Shown one piece after another: positions 7,043 through 14,935 of a DNA stretch of 15,381 nt. The stretch is from assembly GCA_019310195.1 (NCBI GenBank), contig JAFDET010000039.1, forward strand, positions 1 to 15,381, in the 5' to 3' direction. This stretch comes from Deltaproteobacteria bacterium (GTDB lineage: Bacteria > Myxococcota_A > UBA9160 > JAFDET01). A program made the position numbers and the translations under genes. Below the pieces are notes generated by a model that had not been told where the DNA came from, searched no databases, and saw nothing but the letters and a program-made list of their open reading frames with translations. Numbering within the stretch: the first letter of the stretch is position 1; each line of letters starts with the position of its first letter.

Positions 7043-8103
7043 TCCTCCACCCAGTCGGCAACGAACACGTTCGTCTCGCCCCGGGCTTCGTTGTTCCGGT
7101 TCGAGGCGAAGACCAGCTTCTTTCCATCGTGGCTCCACATCGGGAAACCGTCGAACGTGGGATTGTGCGTGACCTGCTCCTGGCCGGTTCCATCGACTCT
7201 GATCAGGAAGATGTCGAAGTTCCGGCCCCGCGGGTCGTGCTGGTTGCTGACGTAGAGAATGCGCTCGTTGTCGGCATGCAGGTAGGGGCCGAAGTTGGCG
7301 GCGCCGTTGTTCGTGACCTGGACGACGTTGGATCCGTCCGCGTCCGCAACAAAGATCTCGAGCTTCGACGGCTTCACGAGGTTCTTCGCAAGCAGGGCCC
7401 GGTAGGATTCGAGCTCCTCTCCCGTCGGCCGGGAAGCGCGCCAGACGATCTTGGTGCAGTCGGGTGAGAAGAAGGCTCCACCGTCGTAGCCGGGAGTGTG
7501 AGTCAGGCGCGTGACGCTGCGCCCGTCGCGGTCCATCACGTAGAGCTCGAGATCGCCGTCCTTGCTCGAAGTGAAGACGATGCGGCCATCCTTTGGGCAG
7601 ACGGTCGCCTCCGCATCGTATCCAGGGGACTGGAACAGGATCTGCGGATTCTCGCCGTCTGGACCGGCACGCCAGATGTCCATTTCGGGATAGACCGGCC
7701 AGACGTACCCCTCGCTGCGATCCGGATTCCACAGACAGCCCGCGTCGTGGCCGTGTGTCGAGGAGTACAGGATGCTGCCGTCCAGCTGAATGAAGCTGCA
7801 GGTCGTACGCCCCTTGCCCGTGGAGACCATCCGCGCCTCGGAACCATCCGCATTCATCCGGAAGATCTGGTCGCAGGCCAGCCCCTCCCGGGTGGCCTGC
7901 AGAATCAGCTCCCGCCCATCCACGCTCCAGTAGGCCTCCGCATTCTCGCCCCCGAAGGTCAGCTGGCGGACGTTCCGAAGACGCGGCTCATCCTCCCGCT
8001 CCACCGCCGTGGGTGCGGTGGCCTCCGGGCGCGCGCCGAGCAAGGCCAGCAGGCCGACGACGGCTGCAAGCCGCCTTCGAAGCGTTCTGGACAACGGCAT
8101 CAT
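7039..8103 (-). CDS. Exported TolB-like (PD40) beta-propeller protein
   Basis: A 354-residue protein from ATG 8103 (a second ATG follows directly). GGGAG lies 6 nt upstream. The N-terminus (MMPLSRTLRRRLAAVVGLLALLG) is a Sec signal peptide. The mature part has repeated TolB/WD40-like PD40 units: 'VRQLTFGGENAEAYWSVDGREL', 'RIVFTSSKDGDLELYVMDRDG', 'VTRLTHTPGYDGGAFFSPD', 'LEIFVADADGSNVVQVTNN' and 'QVTHNPTFDGFPMWSHDGKKLVFASNR'. Such propellers bind peptides or proteins in the periplasm; no enzyme motif is visible. It lacks the N-terminal domain of TolB itself, and no tol-pal genes are nearby, so it is not called tolB. It starts 13 nt after the stop of the M1-M28 peptidase on the same strand, so the two are almost certainly co-transcribed. 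Its base composition is visibly less GC-rich than the left part of the window. Confidence 0.8.
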   Translation of the reverse strand: MMPLSRTLRRRLAAVVGLLALLGARPEATAPTAVEREDEPRLRNVRQLTFGGENAEAYWSVDGRELILQATREGLACDQIFRMNADGSEARMVSTGKGRTTCSFIQLDGSILYSSTHGHDAGCLWNPDRSEGYVWPVYPEMDIWRAGPDGENPQILFQSPGYDAEATVCPKDGRIVFTSSKDGDLELYVMDRDGRSVTRLTHTPGYDGGAFFSPDCTKIVWRASRPTGEELESYRALLAKNLVKPSKLEIFVADADGSNVVQVTNNGAANFGPYLHADNERILYVSNQHDPRGRNFDIFLIRVDGTGQEQVTHNPTFDGFPMWSHDGKKLVFASNRNNEARGETNVFVADWVED

Positions 8104-8116
8104 TCCCAGCTCCCGT

Positions 8117-11100
8117 CTACCGAGCTTCCAGGCTCGCCTCGAACTCCAGCTCTTCCTGCCCGCGCCGGACCCGGATCCGGATCCGGTCCCCCGGCCGATG
8201 CTTGCGCAGGATCTCAGCATAGACCCTTACATCGGTGAGATCCTGAGCGTCGATGGCAAGGAGGATGTCCCCGTCCTTCAAGCCCGCCGATGCGGCCGGA
8301 GATCCCTCGATGATCGAAGCCGCGCGGATCCCGGGACCGGCGAACGAGTAGTCGGGAACGGTGCCGAGCCCGACCCGACGTCTGTCTGCGGCCCCGGACC
8401 CGGTCGACCCCGAACCCACGGTCTCGCCCTTGGAGGTCAACGGTCGATCCCGCTCGCTCAGGTACACGACCATCTCCCGGACGAAAAGGGCGACTTCCGC
8501 CAGACCTCCCGGGTCGATCTTGTCGGCGTCATCGCCCGGGCGGTGGTAGTCACCGTGCGTCCCCGTGAAGACCTGTACGGCTGGAATCCCGACCTCGTGG
8601 AAGCTCGCCTGGTCGCTCCCGCCGGGGTCGTCCAGGACGGCGGTCGCCTCGATGCCGGTCGTGAACCCCACCCCCATCGCGATGTGGATCCACTCCTCGG
8701 CTGTGCCCGCACCGAGGAGAAGCAGCTTCTTTCCCTCGAGCCGGCCGACACTGTCGAGGTTGACCATGGCCAGGGTCTCCTTCGCGGGCCATGCCTCCAT
8801 CGATCGAACGTAGTGTCTCGAGCCCTTCCGATCCCACTCCTCTCCGGCGAAGGCCACGAACACCAGGGTGCGGTCGGGCGCGCCCTTGCCTGCGAGCAGG
8901 GTCGCCAGCTCGAGCAGCACCGCGATGCCGGACGCGTTGTCGTCGGCACCGTTGTGGATCTGGCCTCGTTCCCCTGCGCGGACGTCGGGCCACCCCCTCC
9001 CGAGATGATCGTAGTGGGCTCCGACGACTACCGACTGGTTTCCCCACTCCGCCCTCCTTCCGCGCAGCACGCCGACGATGTTGCGCAAGGCGGCCGGCTT
9101 CCCGCGTGGGCCTTCGGGCTCGCTCCAGGTCTGGAAGAAGCTGCCATCCTCCCCGCCGGGCTCGAGCCCGGCCTTCTCGAAGGCGCGCGCGATGTAGTCG
9201 CCCGCCTCTTCGAGGCCGGGCGTGCCCACACCGCGCCCCTCGAGCGCATCGGCCGCCAGGACCCGCACGTGGCTCATCAGCCGCTCGGAATCGAACAACG
9301 GGCCGAGTCGGGCGAGCGGCTGGCGGGCGGGGAGACGCGCACGCGGGGGCAGGACCGACGGGACGAGCCCCCGGACGAGCGGAGAGCCGACCGCCTCCCA
9401 CTGGCCCTTGGCCACGTTCGTGGGCTCCTCCCCGGAGAAGGCGAGGTAGGAGTACCGGGCGTAGTGTGGGAGCTTGCGAGCCAGTCCCGGTAGAGCCCCG
9501 GCGTCGTCCGCACCGACCCAGCCCAGGGCCAGATCCGGCCGTTCGGGATGCGTCACCGAGTACGCAAAGGAGTGTCCCGCCTGTGGGAGCTGCAGCCCGC
9601 CGACGCGAAGCGAGCCCTCTTCTGGCCCTGCGCCGTAGACGTGCAGCTGGGAGAGGAGAGCGCTTCGCCAGCCGTTGTGGGTGCCGAGCACCCATACGGC
9701 ACGATCCGCGGGAAGGGTCTCGAGCTCCTTCTCGTGCACGACCTCGACGTCCCCCGTCGAACCGGATGACCAGGTGCGCGCGAAATCCTCCCAGCCCTCC
9801 GCGAGTGCGCCCCCGTTCCCGTCCGGCAGCACCAGGGTCACCTTGGGCGCGCCGAACAGGTCCCCCAGCGTGGGAGGGGTCTCTCCGGGATCGAGGCGGC
9901 GGAACACATCGAAGTACGGATCGAGGTCGACGCGCAGAGGGGCGGCGGGCAGCTCGAGCTCGAACTCCGTCACGCGCTCCTTGATCACGAGGGGGAAGAT
10001 CTGGACGTCAGGCTCATCCGCGAGTGTGACGGCAATGGGAACGGTGAACTCGTAGAGGATTCCCGGCTGGTCCTGGTGGACCCGGATCCGCAGACGCTGG
10101 CCGCCGAGGGCCTCGGTCTCGAGCGAGAGCATCGGGGCCCCTGCGTGCTCCACCCACTGGTGAAAGAACATCTCCAGGTCCTGCCCGGACGCCTCTGCGA
10201 AGACCCGCTCGATGTCTTGGAAGGACGCGCGCTTGAAGCGGAACTCCCGGTAGAGCCTCTGAAGCCCCTCTACGAACGTCGGATCGCCCAACTGGCGGCG
10301 AAGCATGTGCCAGAGCATCAAGGATTTTCCGTAGCCGATCGCCGCACTGGCGGGGGAGTGACGAGACCGGAAATGGGAGAGAGGAAAGTCCGCCTCTTCG
10401 CGGACGAAGGATCGGTACGTCCGAAGCGCGTCGCGCCGGTAGTCGATCCCCTTGCCCTGGGATTCCTTGACCAGGTGGTCCGCGAGATAGGCCGTCAACC
10501 CCTCGCTCCAATTCCCCTGCGCGTAGCGGACGTAGACGGAGTTCCCCCACCAGTTGTGCAGGATCTCGTGGGGGTAGGACGAGTGCAGGATGAACGGGAG
10601 GCGAATGACCTTGGGGCCGAGCAGGGTGAAGGAGGGCATCCCGTAGCCGGTCTCCCAGAAATTCTCGACCAGTGCGAACTTCTTGTACGGATACGGGCCG
10701 ATCAGGCTGCTGTACATCTCGAGGTACTGGGTCGTGACGTCGAGGTATTTCGCAGCCAGGCTCGGATCCGGCGAGCGAAGGAACGCATGGGTGGAGACGC
10801 CCCCTTGGGAGCGCGAGTACTCGGTGTAGCGACCCGCCACCAGGTAGAGCTCATCCATCGGCTCCGGGCTGTCCCAGCGGACCCGGCGCAATCCTCCCTC
10901 CACCTCGTGGAGGGTGCGCTCTCCCTGGCTGACGACATCCCACCCCTCCGGGATCGTGACCGTGAGACGGAAGGTGACGAGCTCCTCTCCGAATGTGGGC
11001 AGCCAGAACGAGGCCCCGGCCAGCATCACCCCCTCCTCACCGATCGTCCCGGAGGTTCGAGAGAAGCTTCGCGCGTACCGCTCCCGTTCCCCGATCAGCG

Positions 11101-11542
11101 GATGTCGAATCGTGCCCCTGAGCCCGAGCCGGGGCCGGGCGTCGGCGGGCCAGACCCCTCCCGTCGGCCTCAGCCGGTACTTCCGGACCGAAGCCCCGCC
11201 CGCGCGGAGCGGCTCTTCGGACCCGACGGACGCATCGCTGGCCTCCCCGACGAGTTCGACCGCGTAGCCCGGGTCGAGCGATTCGACCTCGAGTCCCGAG
11301 TTCAACAGGAAGTGGAGGGACTCTTCAGACAGGACTCGTCTGGGTAAGGAGATCTGATCCTCGGCCTCGAGGCGGTGATCCGCGGGGATCAGACGCACCG
11401 TGAGCTCATGGCCAACCAGGAACTCGCCCTCGTCGGCCAAGCCACGAGCCGCAGTCGCCGGCAGCGCCGAGCACAGGACCAGCGCCAGGAAACAACGGGT
11501 GAGGATGCGCCCACCTCCTCTCAGATCCAGCCGAGAATTCAA
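8117..11542 (-). CDS. Secreted M1-like / M28 / PDZ multidomain metallopeptidase
   Basis: A 1141-residue exported fusion. Signal peptide ~13-35. Residues ~40-240 are beta-rich as in M1 N-domains. The M1-like (gluzincin) domain has HEILH at 325-329, Glu347 in 'NWSEGL' as the third ligand (17 residues later, one fewer than usual), and Tyr404 in 'GYGKSLMLWHMLR'. The exopeptidase GxMEN motif is replaced by 'GYGMPSF', so the cleavage mode may differ. After a linker region (~550-750) comes M28 with every ligand present: His843 and Asp845 (AHYDH), Asp867 (GADDNASG), Glu901/Glu902 (AGEE), Asp930 (NLDSVG) and His1000 (DYHRPGDD). A PDZ domain closes the chain (~1070-1141; 'SPAASAGLKDGDILLAID'). Likely periplasmic or secreted peptide degradation. 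The TTG at 11542 has no ribosome site; an ATC at 11506 does. It is co-directional with TolB-like and MFS genes. Confidence 0.85.
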   Translation of the reverse strand: MNSRLDLRGGGRILTRCFLALVLCSALPATAARGLADEGEFLVGHELTVRLIPADHRLEAEDQISLPRRVLSEESLHFLLNSGLEVESLDPGYAVELVGEASDASVGSEEPLRAGGASVRKYRLRPTGGVWPADARPRLGLRGTIRHPLIGERERYARSFSRTSGTIGEEGVMLAGASFWLPTFGEELVTFRLTVTIPEGWDVVSQGERTLHEVEGGLRRVRWDSPEPMDELYLVAGRYTEYSRSQGGVSTHAFLRSPDPSLAAKYLDVTTQYLEMYSSLIGPYPYKKFALVENFWETGYGMPSFTLLGPKVIRLPFILHSSYPHEILHNWWGNSVYVRYAQGNWSEGLTAYLADHLVKESQGKGIDYRRDALRTYRSFVREEADFPLSHFRSRHSPASAAIGYGKSLMLWHMLRRQLGDPTFVEGLQRLYREFRFKRASFQDIERVFAEASGQDLEMFFHQWVEHAGAPMLSLETEALGGQRLRIRVHQDQPGILYEFTVPIAVTLADEPDVQIFPLVIKERVTEFELELPAAPLRVDLDPYFDVFRRLDPGETPPTLGDLFGAPKVTLVLPDGNGGALAEGWEDFARTWSSGSTGDVEVVHEKELETLPADRAVWVLGTHNGWRSALLSQLHVYGAGPEEGSLRVGGLQLPQAGHSFAYSVTHPERPDLALGWVGADDAGALPGLARKLPHYARYSYLAFSGEEPTNVAKGQWEAVGSPLVRGLVPSVLPPRARLPARQPLARLGPLFDSERLMSHVRVLAADALEGRGVGTPGLEEAGDYIARAFEKAGLEPGGEDGSFFQTWSEPEGPRGKPAALRNIVGVLRGRRAEWGNQSVVVGAHYDHLGRGWPDVRAGERGQIHNGADDNASGIAVLLELATLLAGKGAPDRTLVFVAFAGEEWDRKGSRHYVRSMEAWPAKETLAMVNLDSVGRLEGKKLLLLGAGTAEEWIHIAMGVGFTTGIEATAVLDDPGGSDQASFHEVGIPAVQVFTGTHGDYHRPGDDADKIDPGGLAEVALFVREMVVYLSERDRPLTSKGETVGSGSTGSGAADRRRVGLGTVPDYSFAGPGIRAASIIEGSPAASAGLKDGDILLAIDAQDLTDVRVYAEILRKHRPGDRIRIRVRRGQEELEFEASLEAR
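11511..11519 (-). promoter_or_regulatory. Strong Shine-Dalgarno in front of an in-frame ATC codon
   Basis: On the minus strand, AGGAGGTGG lies inside the reading frame called from TTG 11542. Seven bases after AGGAGG comes ATC (11506-11504), in frame and directly before LTRCFLALVLCSALPATA, a compact signal peptide. The TTG has no ribosome site. Initiation at the non-AUG codon ATC is therefore plausible and would remove 12 residues. Confidence 0.4.
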
Positions 11543-11667
11543 CGCCCGCAGGCGGACCGGATTCTAGCTCTGCCGGCCCGCCGGAGCCTTGCGAGACGGT
11601 CGACGGTTCGCGCCCGATCCTCAGAGCCGGCAATCCACAAGATTTGACAGTATCTCTGAGATGGGTT

Positions 11668-12879
11668 CTAGAACGACCGTCGCGCCAGCACGCCGCACGT
11701 TCCAGCCACGGCGGTGAGTGCGGCGAAGAGTACGAACGCCGGAAAGTACGTGCCGGCGGAGTCGTAGATGACTCCCGAAATGACGGCTCCCGCCGCGACG
11801 CCGACCGTGTTGAGCAGGGTGAGAGTTCCGAATACCGCACCAAAGCTCTTGAGACCCAGGCAGTTGGCCGCCAGGGCCGGGTTCAAGAGAAGCGGTGCGC
11901 CGACGGCGAAGCCCCAGACAACGGCAAAGCAGCACGCCGCGGCGAAGCTTCCGGCGCCCATCAGGAGAAGGACCCCGATCGCGATCCCGGAGAAGGCCAG
12001 CCCGATGGCCGGACGGGTCCCCCAGCGGTCCGCCAGGTAGCCCACCCCGAGCTTTCCGATCACGGTGAATGCGGCGATGACGGAGATGAGCAGCGCGGCA
12101 GTGGCCTCGGGGTGCCCGATGTCGGTGAGATAAGGCATGAGATGCACGCCCACGCCCATCGCCACCAGGCCGATGAGCAGCATCATGGCGCCGATCAGCC
12201 AGAAGGCCGGCGTTCGAACGGCCTCGGGCAGCGTCAGCCCGCCGGCCGCCGCCGGCGCCACGTCGGACCCCATGTCGCCGTCGGGCAGCAGGTTCATGTC
12301 CTTGGGCCGGGTGCGGATCAGCAGCAGCGTGAGCGGCACCGTGGCGAGGATGACGCATCCCATGATCCGGAAGGAGCTTCGCCAGCCCCAGGTCGAGACG
12401 ATCCAGCTCGTGACCGGAACCATCACCATCATGCCGAGGCCCGTGCCGGTCATCGCGATCCCGAGCGCCTTGGCGCGCTGCGCCTCGAACCAGTTCGCGA
12501 TCACGAGCGAGATGGGAATCACCGTTGCGCCCCCTTGGCCAAGGCCGGAGACGATGAATACGGCGTAGAAGAAACCGAGCGAATGCGCGCTCGCGAGCAA
12601 AATCGAACTCACTCCGACCACCGCGGCTCCCGCCGCCATGGTCGCCCTCGCACCGGTGCGGTCGATTAGCCGGCCGACGAGCGGCGCTCCGGCGCCCATC
12701 GCGAGAGCGGCGAACGTGAGGGCCAGCGAGATCTGCGCCCGAGACCATCCCAGGTCGGCCTCGATGGGCTTCATGTACACCGTGAACGTGTTCACGGAGA
12801 TGCCGAAGACGACGAAGTTCACGACGAAGCACGTCGCAACGACCCACCAGCCGTAGAAGATCCGCCCGTCGCTCTGCAT
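11668..12879 (-). CDS. MFS transporter, monocarboxylate/oxalate:formate antiporter-like
   Basis: A 403-residue inner-membrane carrier with about 12 hydrophobic segments. It begins 'GRIFYGWWVVATCFVVNF', a hallmark start of the OFA/MCP-like MFS branch. The loop 2-3 motif A is clear (GRLIDRTGAR, residues 69-78). 'GLGQGGATVIPISLVIANWF' and 'QRAKALGIAMTGTGLG' in helices 4-5 also fit this branch, followed by a hydrophilic central loop (RTRPKDMNLLPDGD). Such carriers move small carboxylates or other organic anions; the substrate is unknown here. GAGGAG sits 7 nt upstream of ATG 12879. It is followed, after 125 nt, by the peptidase gene on the same strand. That gap has two short palindromes (GTTCTAGAAC at 11665-11674, overlapping the stop, and ATCTC-T-GAGAT at 11652-11662) and a TAGAAT -10-like box, so the peptidase may have its own promoter. 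Confidence 0.85.
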   Translation of the reverse strand: MQSDGRIFYGWWVVATCFVVNFVVFGISVNTFTVYMKPIEADLGWSRAQISLALTFAALAMGAGAPLVGRLIDRTGARATMAAGAAVVGVSSILLASAHSLGFFYAVFIVSGLGQGGATVIPISLVIANWFEAQRAKALGIAMTGTGLGMMVMVPVTSWIVSTWGWRSSFRIMGCVILATVPLTLLLIRTRPKDMNLLPDGDMGSDVAPAAAGGLTLPEAVRTPAFWLIGAMMLLIGLVAMGVGVHLMPYLTDIGHPEATAALLISVIAAFTVIGKLGVGYLADRWGTRPAIGLAFSGIAIGVLLLMGAGSFAAACCFAVVWGFAVGAPLLLNPALAANCLGLKSFGAVFGTLTLLNTVGVAAGAVISGVIYDSAGTYFPAFVLFAALTAVAGTCGVLARRSF

Positions 12880-12978
12880 GCGCCGGCTCCTCGCCGAGAC
12901 CGATTCCAGTTCTCGGGATACTACAGCGAGGTGACGAGCCTCCTCAGCGGCTCGGAGCCGCGGGGGCCGCGCAGCTTC

Positions 12979-13103
12979 CCTACGGGTCTTGGTAGGCTGA
13001 GATCCCCCGTGGAGGCGGATAGGCCGAACAAGGGGGAAGTTGAGGTCCGATAGGCCCCGAAGTGGGAACTCCCCGGGGCATCTCGGCTTGGCAAGACCGT
13101 AGG
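12979..13103 (+). other. Long-hairpin element, candidate structured RNA or MITE-like remnant
   Basis: Arms 12979-13009 and 13074-13103 pair over about 30 bp with two mismatches (C13004/C13079, G12992/G13091) and one bulged G. After a 1x1 internal loop the helix continues as GGAG 13011-13014 with CTCC 13069-13072. The inner 54 nt can fold further (GGGG 13032-13035 with CCCC 13055-13058, or CGGA 13017-13020 with TCCG 13046-13049). All three non-Watson-Crick positions (T12998-G13085, G12995-T13088, T12993-G13090) are G.U in plus-strand RNA and would be A.C in minus-strand RNA, which favours a plus transcript. It matches no riboswitch, 4.5S or tRNA that I know. Its inner part resembles 14907-14951 near the IS, so a mobile-element remnant is the main alternative. 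Confidence 0.4.
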
Positions 13104-13323
13104 CGGAGACCGCCGCCTCGACCCGCTGGCCGCCGCCTACCTGGACCCGCCCATCACGCGGGCCGCGACGGATCGCGATCGCGGCACTGCGCAGGAGTGG
13201 CTCGCCGAGCAGGGCCTGGGCGAGCTGTACGCGCCGGCGCGCCGCTGGCTCGCGGTGTTCTGGTCGGCGGCCATGGACGACCCGACACTCGACCGCTGGT
13301 GCCGGTTGGTACTGCTGGCGTAG
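13054..13323 (+). pseudogene. Start-less coding remnant of unknown family
   Basis: An open frame ends at TAG 13321-13323 and has strongly G/C-ending codons, as in real genes of this window. It reads '...DPLAAAYLDPPITRAATDRD' and '...WLAEQGLGELYAPARRWLAVFW', ending 'LDRWCRLVLLA'. There is no ATG, GTG or TTG before the last third, and the upstream end runs into the long hairpin. It looks like the 3' end of a gene whose front has been lost. I do not recognise the family. The codon signal from about 13100 onward is convincing; the part inside the hairpin is probably not genuine coding sequence. Confidence 0.35.
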
Positions 13324-13346
13324 GCTCGTCCAAGGAGGAGCCGGGA

Positions 13347-14738
13347 ATGCGCGAGCAGTGGATCGTCGACGAGAAGCGGATCTACGACTGGATCGAGCAG
13401 ATCTTCGACTGGGGTGTGAGACGGCCCGGCTATCCCGCGGACCGCCAGGCCGAGCAGTTCTCGGCCGAGCGCTTCCGCGAGCTCGGACTGCAGGACGTGC
13501 GGCTGGAGCCGGTCGCCCTCCCCTGCTGGGAGCCGCGCTCGTGGTCGCTCCACGTCAGCGCGCAGGGCGAGGACTTCGAAGTGCCGTGCTTCCCGCTGCC
13601 GCACTCGGCGCCCTGCGAAGAGACGGAGCTCGAGCTGGCAGAGTTCGGCGCGGACGGCGGCGGCGTGTCGGGCAAGGCATCGCTCTTCGACGTGCCGATG
13701 ATCCGCATCCCGCCCGCCGCGCCGGTCGGCGGCGGCAGCGTGATCGACGAGCTCGAGGGAAAGATCGACGTCGGCATCAACCCGGGCGGCAGGATCATCG
13801 ATCCGCGTGGCAGCTTCGACGGAACAGAGCAGGTCCTGCCCTTCGGCGCACAGATCCAGGCGGTGATGGAGCCGTCGATCGAAGCCGGCGCGGCGGCGTT
13901 CCTGGGCACCTTGAGCGGCTATCCGGGCGACGGCTTCGAGTACTACGTCCCGTACGACGGCGTCGAGCGGCCGATCCCCGGCGTGTGGCTGCGCGGGAGC
14001 GACGGTGCTCGCCTGCGGGGCCTCCTCGCCCGCGGGCCGGTGCGCGTGCGGCTGCGGGTCGACTCGGTGCGCGAGACGGTCACCTGCCATAACGTGGTCG
14101 GCGAGCTGCCGGGAGCCGACGCCGATCGCGTCGTGATCGGCTCGCACCACGACGGCCCGTGGTCGTCGGCGGTCGAGGACGCCTCGGGGATGTCACTCGT
14201 CTTCGCGCAGGCGGCCTACTGGTCAAAGCTGTCCGCGGCGGAACGTCCGCACCACCTGGTCTTCCTGCTGAACGCGGGGCACATGGTCGGTGGCGCGGGC
14301 GTCCACCGCTTCATCGCCGACCACGCGGCGGAACTCGAGAGCATCGTGCTCGAGTTGCACCTGGAGCACGCCGCGAACGAGGTCGTCGAACGCGGCGGCG
14401 AACTGGTTCCTACCGGCGAGCCCGAGTCGCGCTGGTTCTTCACCAGCCGCATCCCACGGCTCGAGAGCGCGGTCGCGGATGCGCTCGAGCGTGAGGGCGT
14501 CGACCGCAGCCTGATCCTGCGGCCCGACGCCTTCGGCCCGCAGCCCACGACGGACGGCGGCCCCTTCCACCTCGAGGGCGTTCCGCTGGTCAACTACCTG
14601 ACGGCCCCCTTCTACCTCTTCGATCGCATCGACACGCTCGACAAGATCCACCGCCCGAGCCTCGTCGCAGTCACCCGCGCGGCGATCCGAATCGTGGAGT
14701 CGACCGCCGGGATCTCGGCCAAGGAGATGCGAGGCTAG
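13347..14738 (+). CDS. M28-like peptidase-fold protein with altered metal site
   Basis: A 463-residue protein from ATG 13347, with AAGGAGG 8 nt upstream. The frame is open further left, but those residues are Pro/Arg-rich shadow. There is no signal peptide, so it is probably cytoplasmic. Residues ~50-250 hold a PA-like inserted region. The M28 core follows: 'VVIGSHHDGPWSSAVEDASG' (261-281) keeps His267, Asp269 and Asp278. The usual catalytic/ligand Glu-Glu pair is Gly311-His312 (NAGHMVGG), the NLD aspartate becomes Glu340 (HLEH), and the terminal YH becomes YL (PFYLFDRIDTLDKIH), perhaps with His435 substituting. The fold is clear; ordinary aminopeptidase chemistry is doubtful. It may bind a different metal or be a binding protein. 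A second small frame starts 2 nt after its stop. Confidence 0.75.
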   Translation: MREQWIVDEKRIYDWIEQIFDWGVRRPGYPADRQAEQFSAERFRELGLQDVRLEPVALPCWEPRSWSLHVSAQGEDFEVPCFPLPHSAPCEETELELAEFGADGGGVSGKASLFDVPMIRIPPAAPVGGGSVIDELEGKIDVGINPGGRIIDPRGSFDGTEQVLPFGAQIQAVMEPSIEAGAAAFLGTLSGYPGDGFEYYVPYDGVERPIPGVWLRGSDGARLRGLLARGPVRVRLRVDSVRETVTCHNVVGELPGADADRVVIGSHHDGPWSSAVEDASGMSLVFAQAAYWSKLSAAERPHHLVFLLNAGHMVGGAGVHRFIADHAAELESIVLELHLEHAANEVVERGGELVPTGEPESRWFFTSRIPRLESAVADALEREGVDRSLILRPDAFGPQPTTDGGPFHLEGVPLVNYLTAPFYLFDRIDTLDKIHRPSLVAVTRAAIRIVESTAGISAKEMRG

Positions 14739-14740
14739 GC

Positions 14741-14935
14741 ATGCGCGCGGTGGCCGCGATCTCCGAGCATCTCCGAGCATCGGAGTACCACGCGGTGGCG
14801 ACCCGCATCGCCGATGTGGAGCGCGGGGGAAGCGGCGCGGGGCCGATCGGGAGCGCTGCGACGGTGCAGGATCTCTTCGCCAGCGAGGAGCCCACCAACG
14901 CGGGTGCGGATAGGGATTCCAAAGGGGGTTTCTGA
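14741..14935 (+). pseudogene. Small reading frame probably truncated by the IS
   Basis: It starts 2 nt after the M28-like stop, suggesting translational coupling, and reads MRAVAAISEHLRASEYHAVA, continuing to 'TVQDLFASEEPTNAG'. Codons are G/C-ending until about 14902; after that (D-R-D-S-K-G-G-F, then TGA) the codon use changes and the sequence becomes the IS-flanking GC-rich repeat. I infer the 5' end of a longer gene interrupted by the insertion sequence. The native family is not recognisable from about 54 residues. Confidence 0.45.
14761..14785 (+). repeat. Tandem 10-mer with a short palindrome
   Basis: CTCCGAGCAT occurs twice in tandem (14761-14780). The second copy, together with the following CGGAG, forms the inverted repeat CTCCG-AGCAT-CGGAG. 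It lies inside the small reading frame, and the 10-base unit shifts the frame, so a slippage duplication here could itself have disturbed the gene. Confidence 0.5.

Larger units (their letters stand above)
12880..13346. other. 467-bp gene-free region between divergent MFS and M28-like genes
   Basis: It holds the MFS ribosome site at its left edge and a -10-like TAGTAT (minus strand) about 35 nt further upstream without a good -35. A small GC hairpin, GCGGC-TCGGA-GCCGC, lies at 12947-12961. The long hairpin element (12979-13103) and a start-less coding remnant (13054-13323) follow, and the M28-like ribosome site AAGGAGG (13332-13338) ends it. No complete gene is visible. Confidence 0.6.

Noticed and set aside
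10076..11347. Long plus-strand frame inside the double peptidase
   Set aside because: No recognisable motif; the minus strand has full catalytic motifs of two peptidase families.
12991..13009. GGCTGAGAT, reminiscent of the TPP riboswitch CUGAGA box
   Set aside because: The companion GAACCUGAUC and UAAUGCCAGCGUAGGGA elements are absent; the motif is part of a long helix here.
12979..13103. 4.5S SRP RNA or 6S RNA
   Set aside because: The SRP apical core (GGUCAG...GGAAGG.AGCAGCC) is missing, and there is no central open bubble as in 6S.
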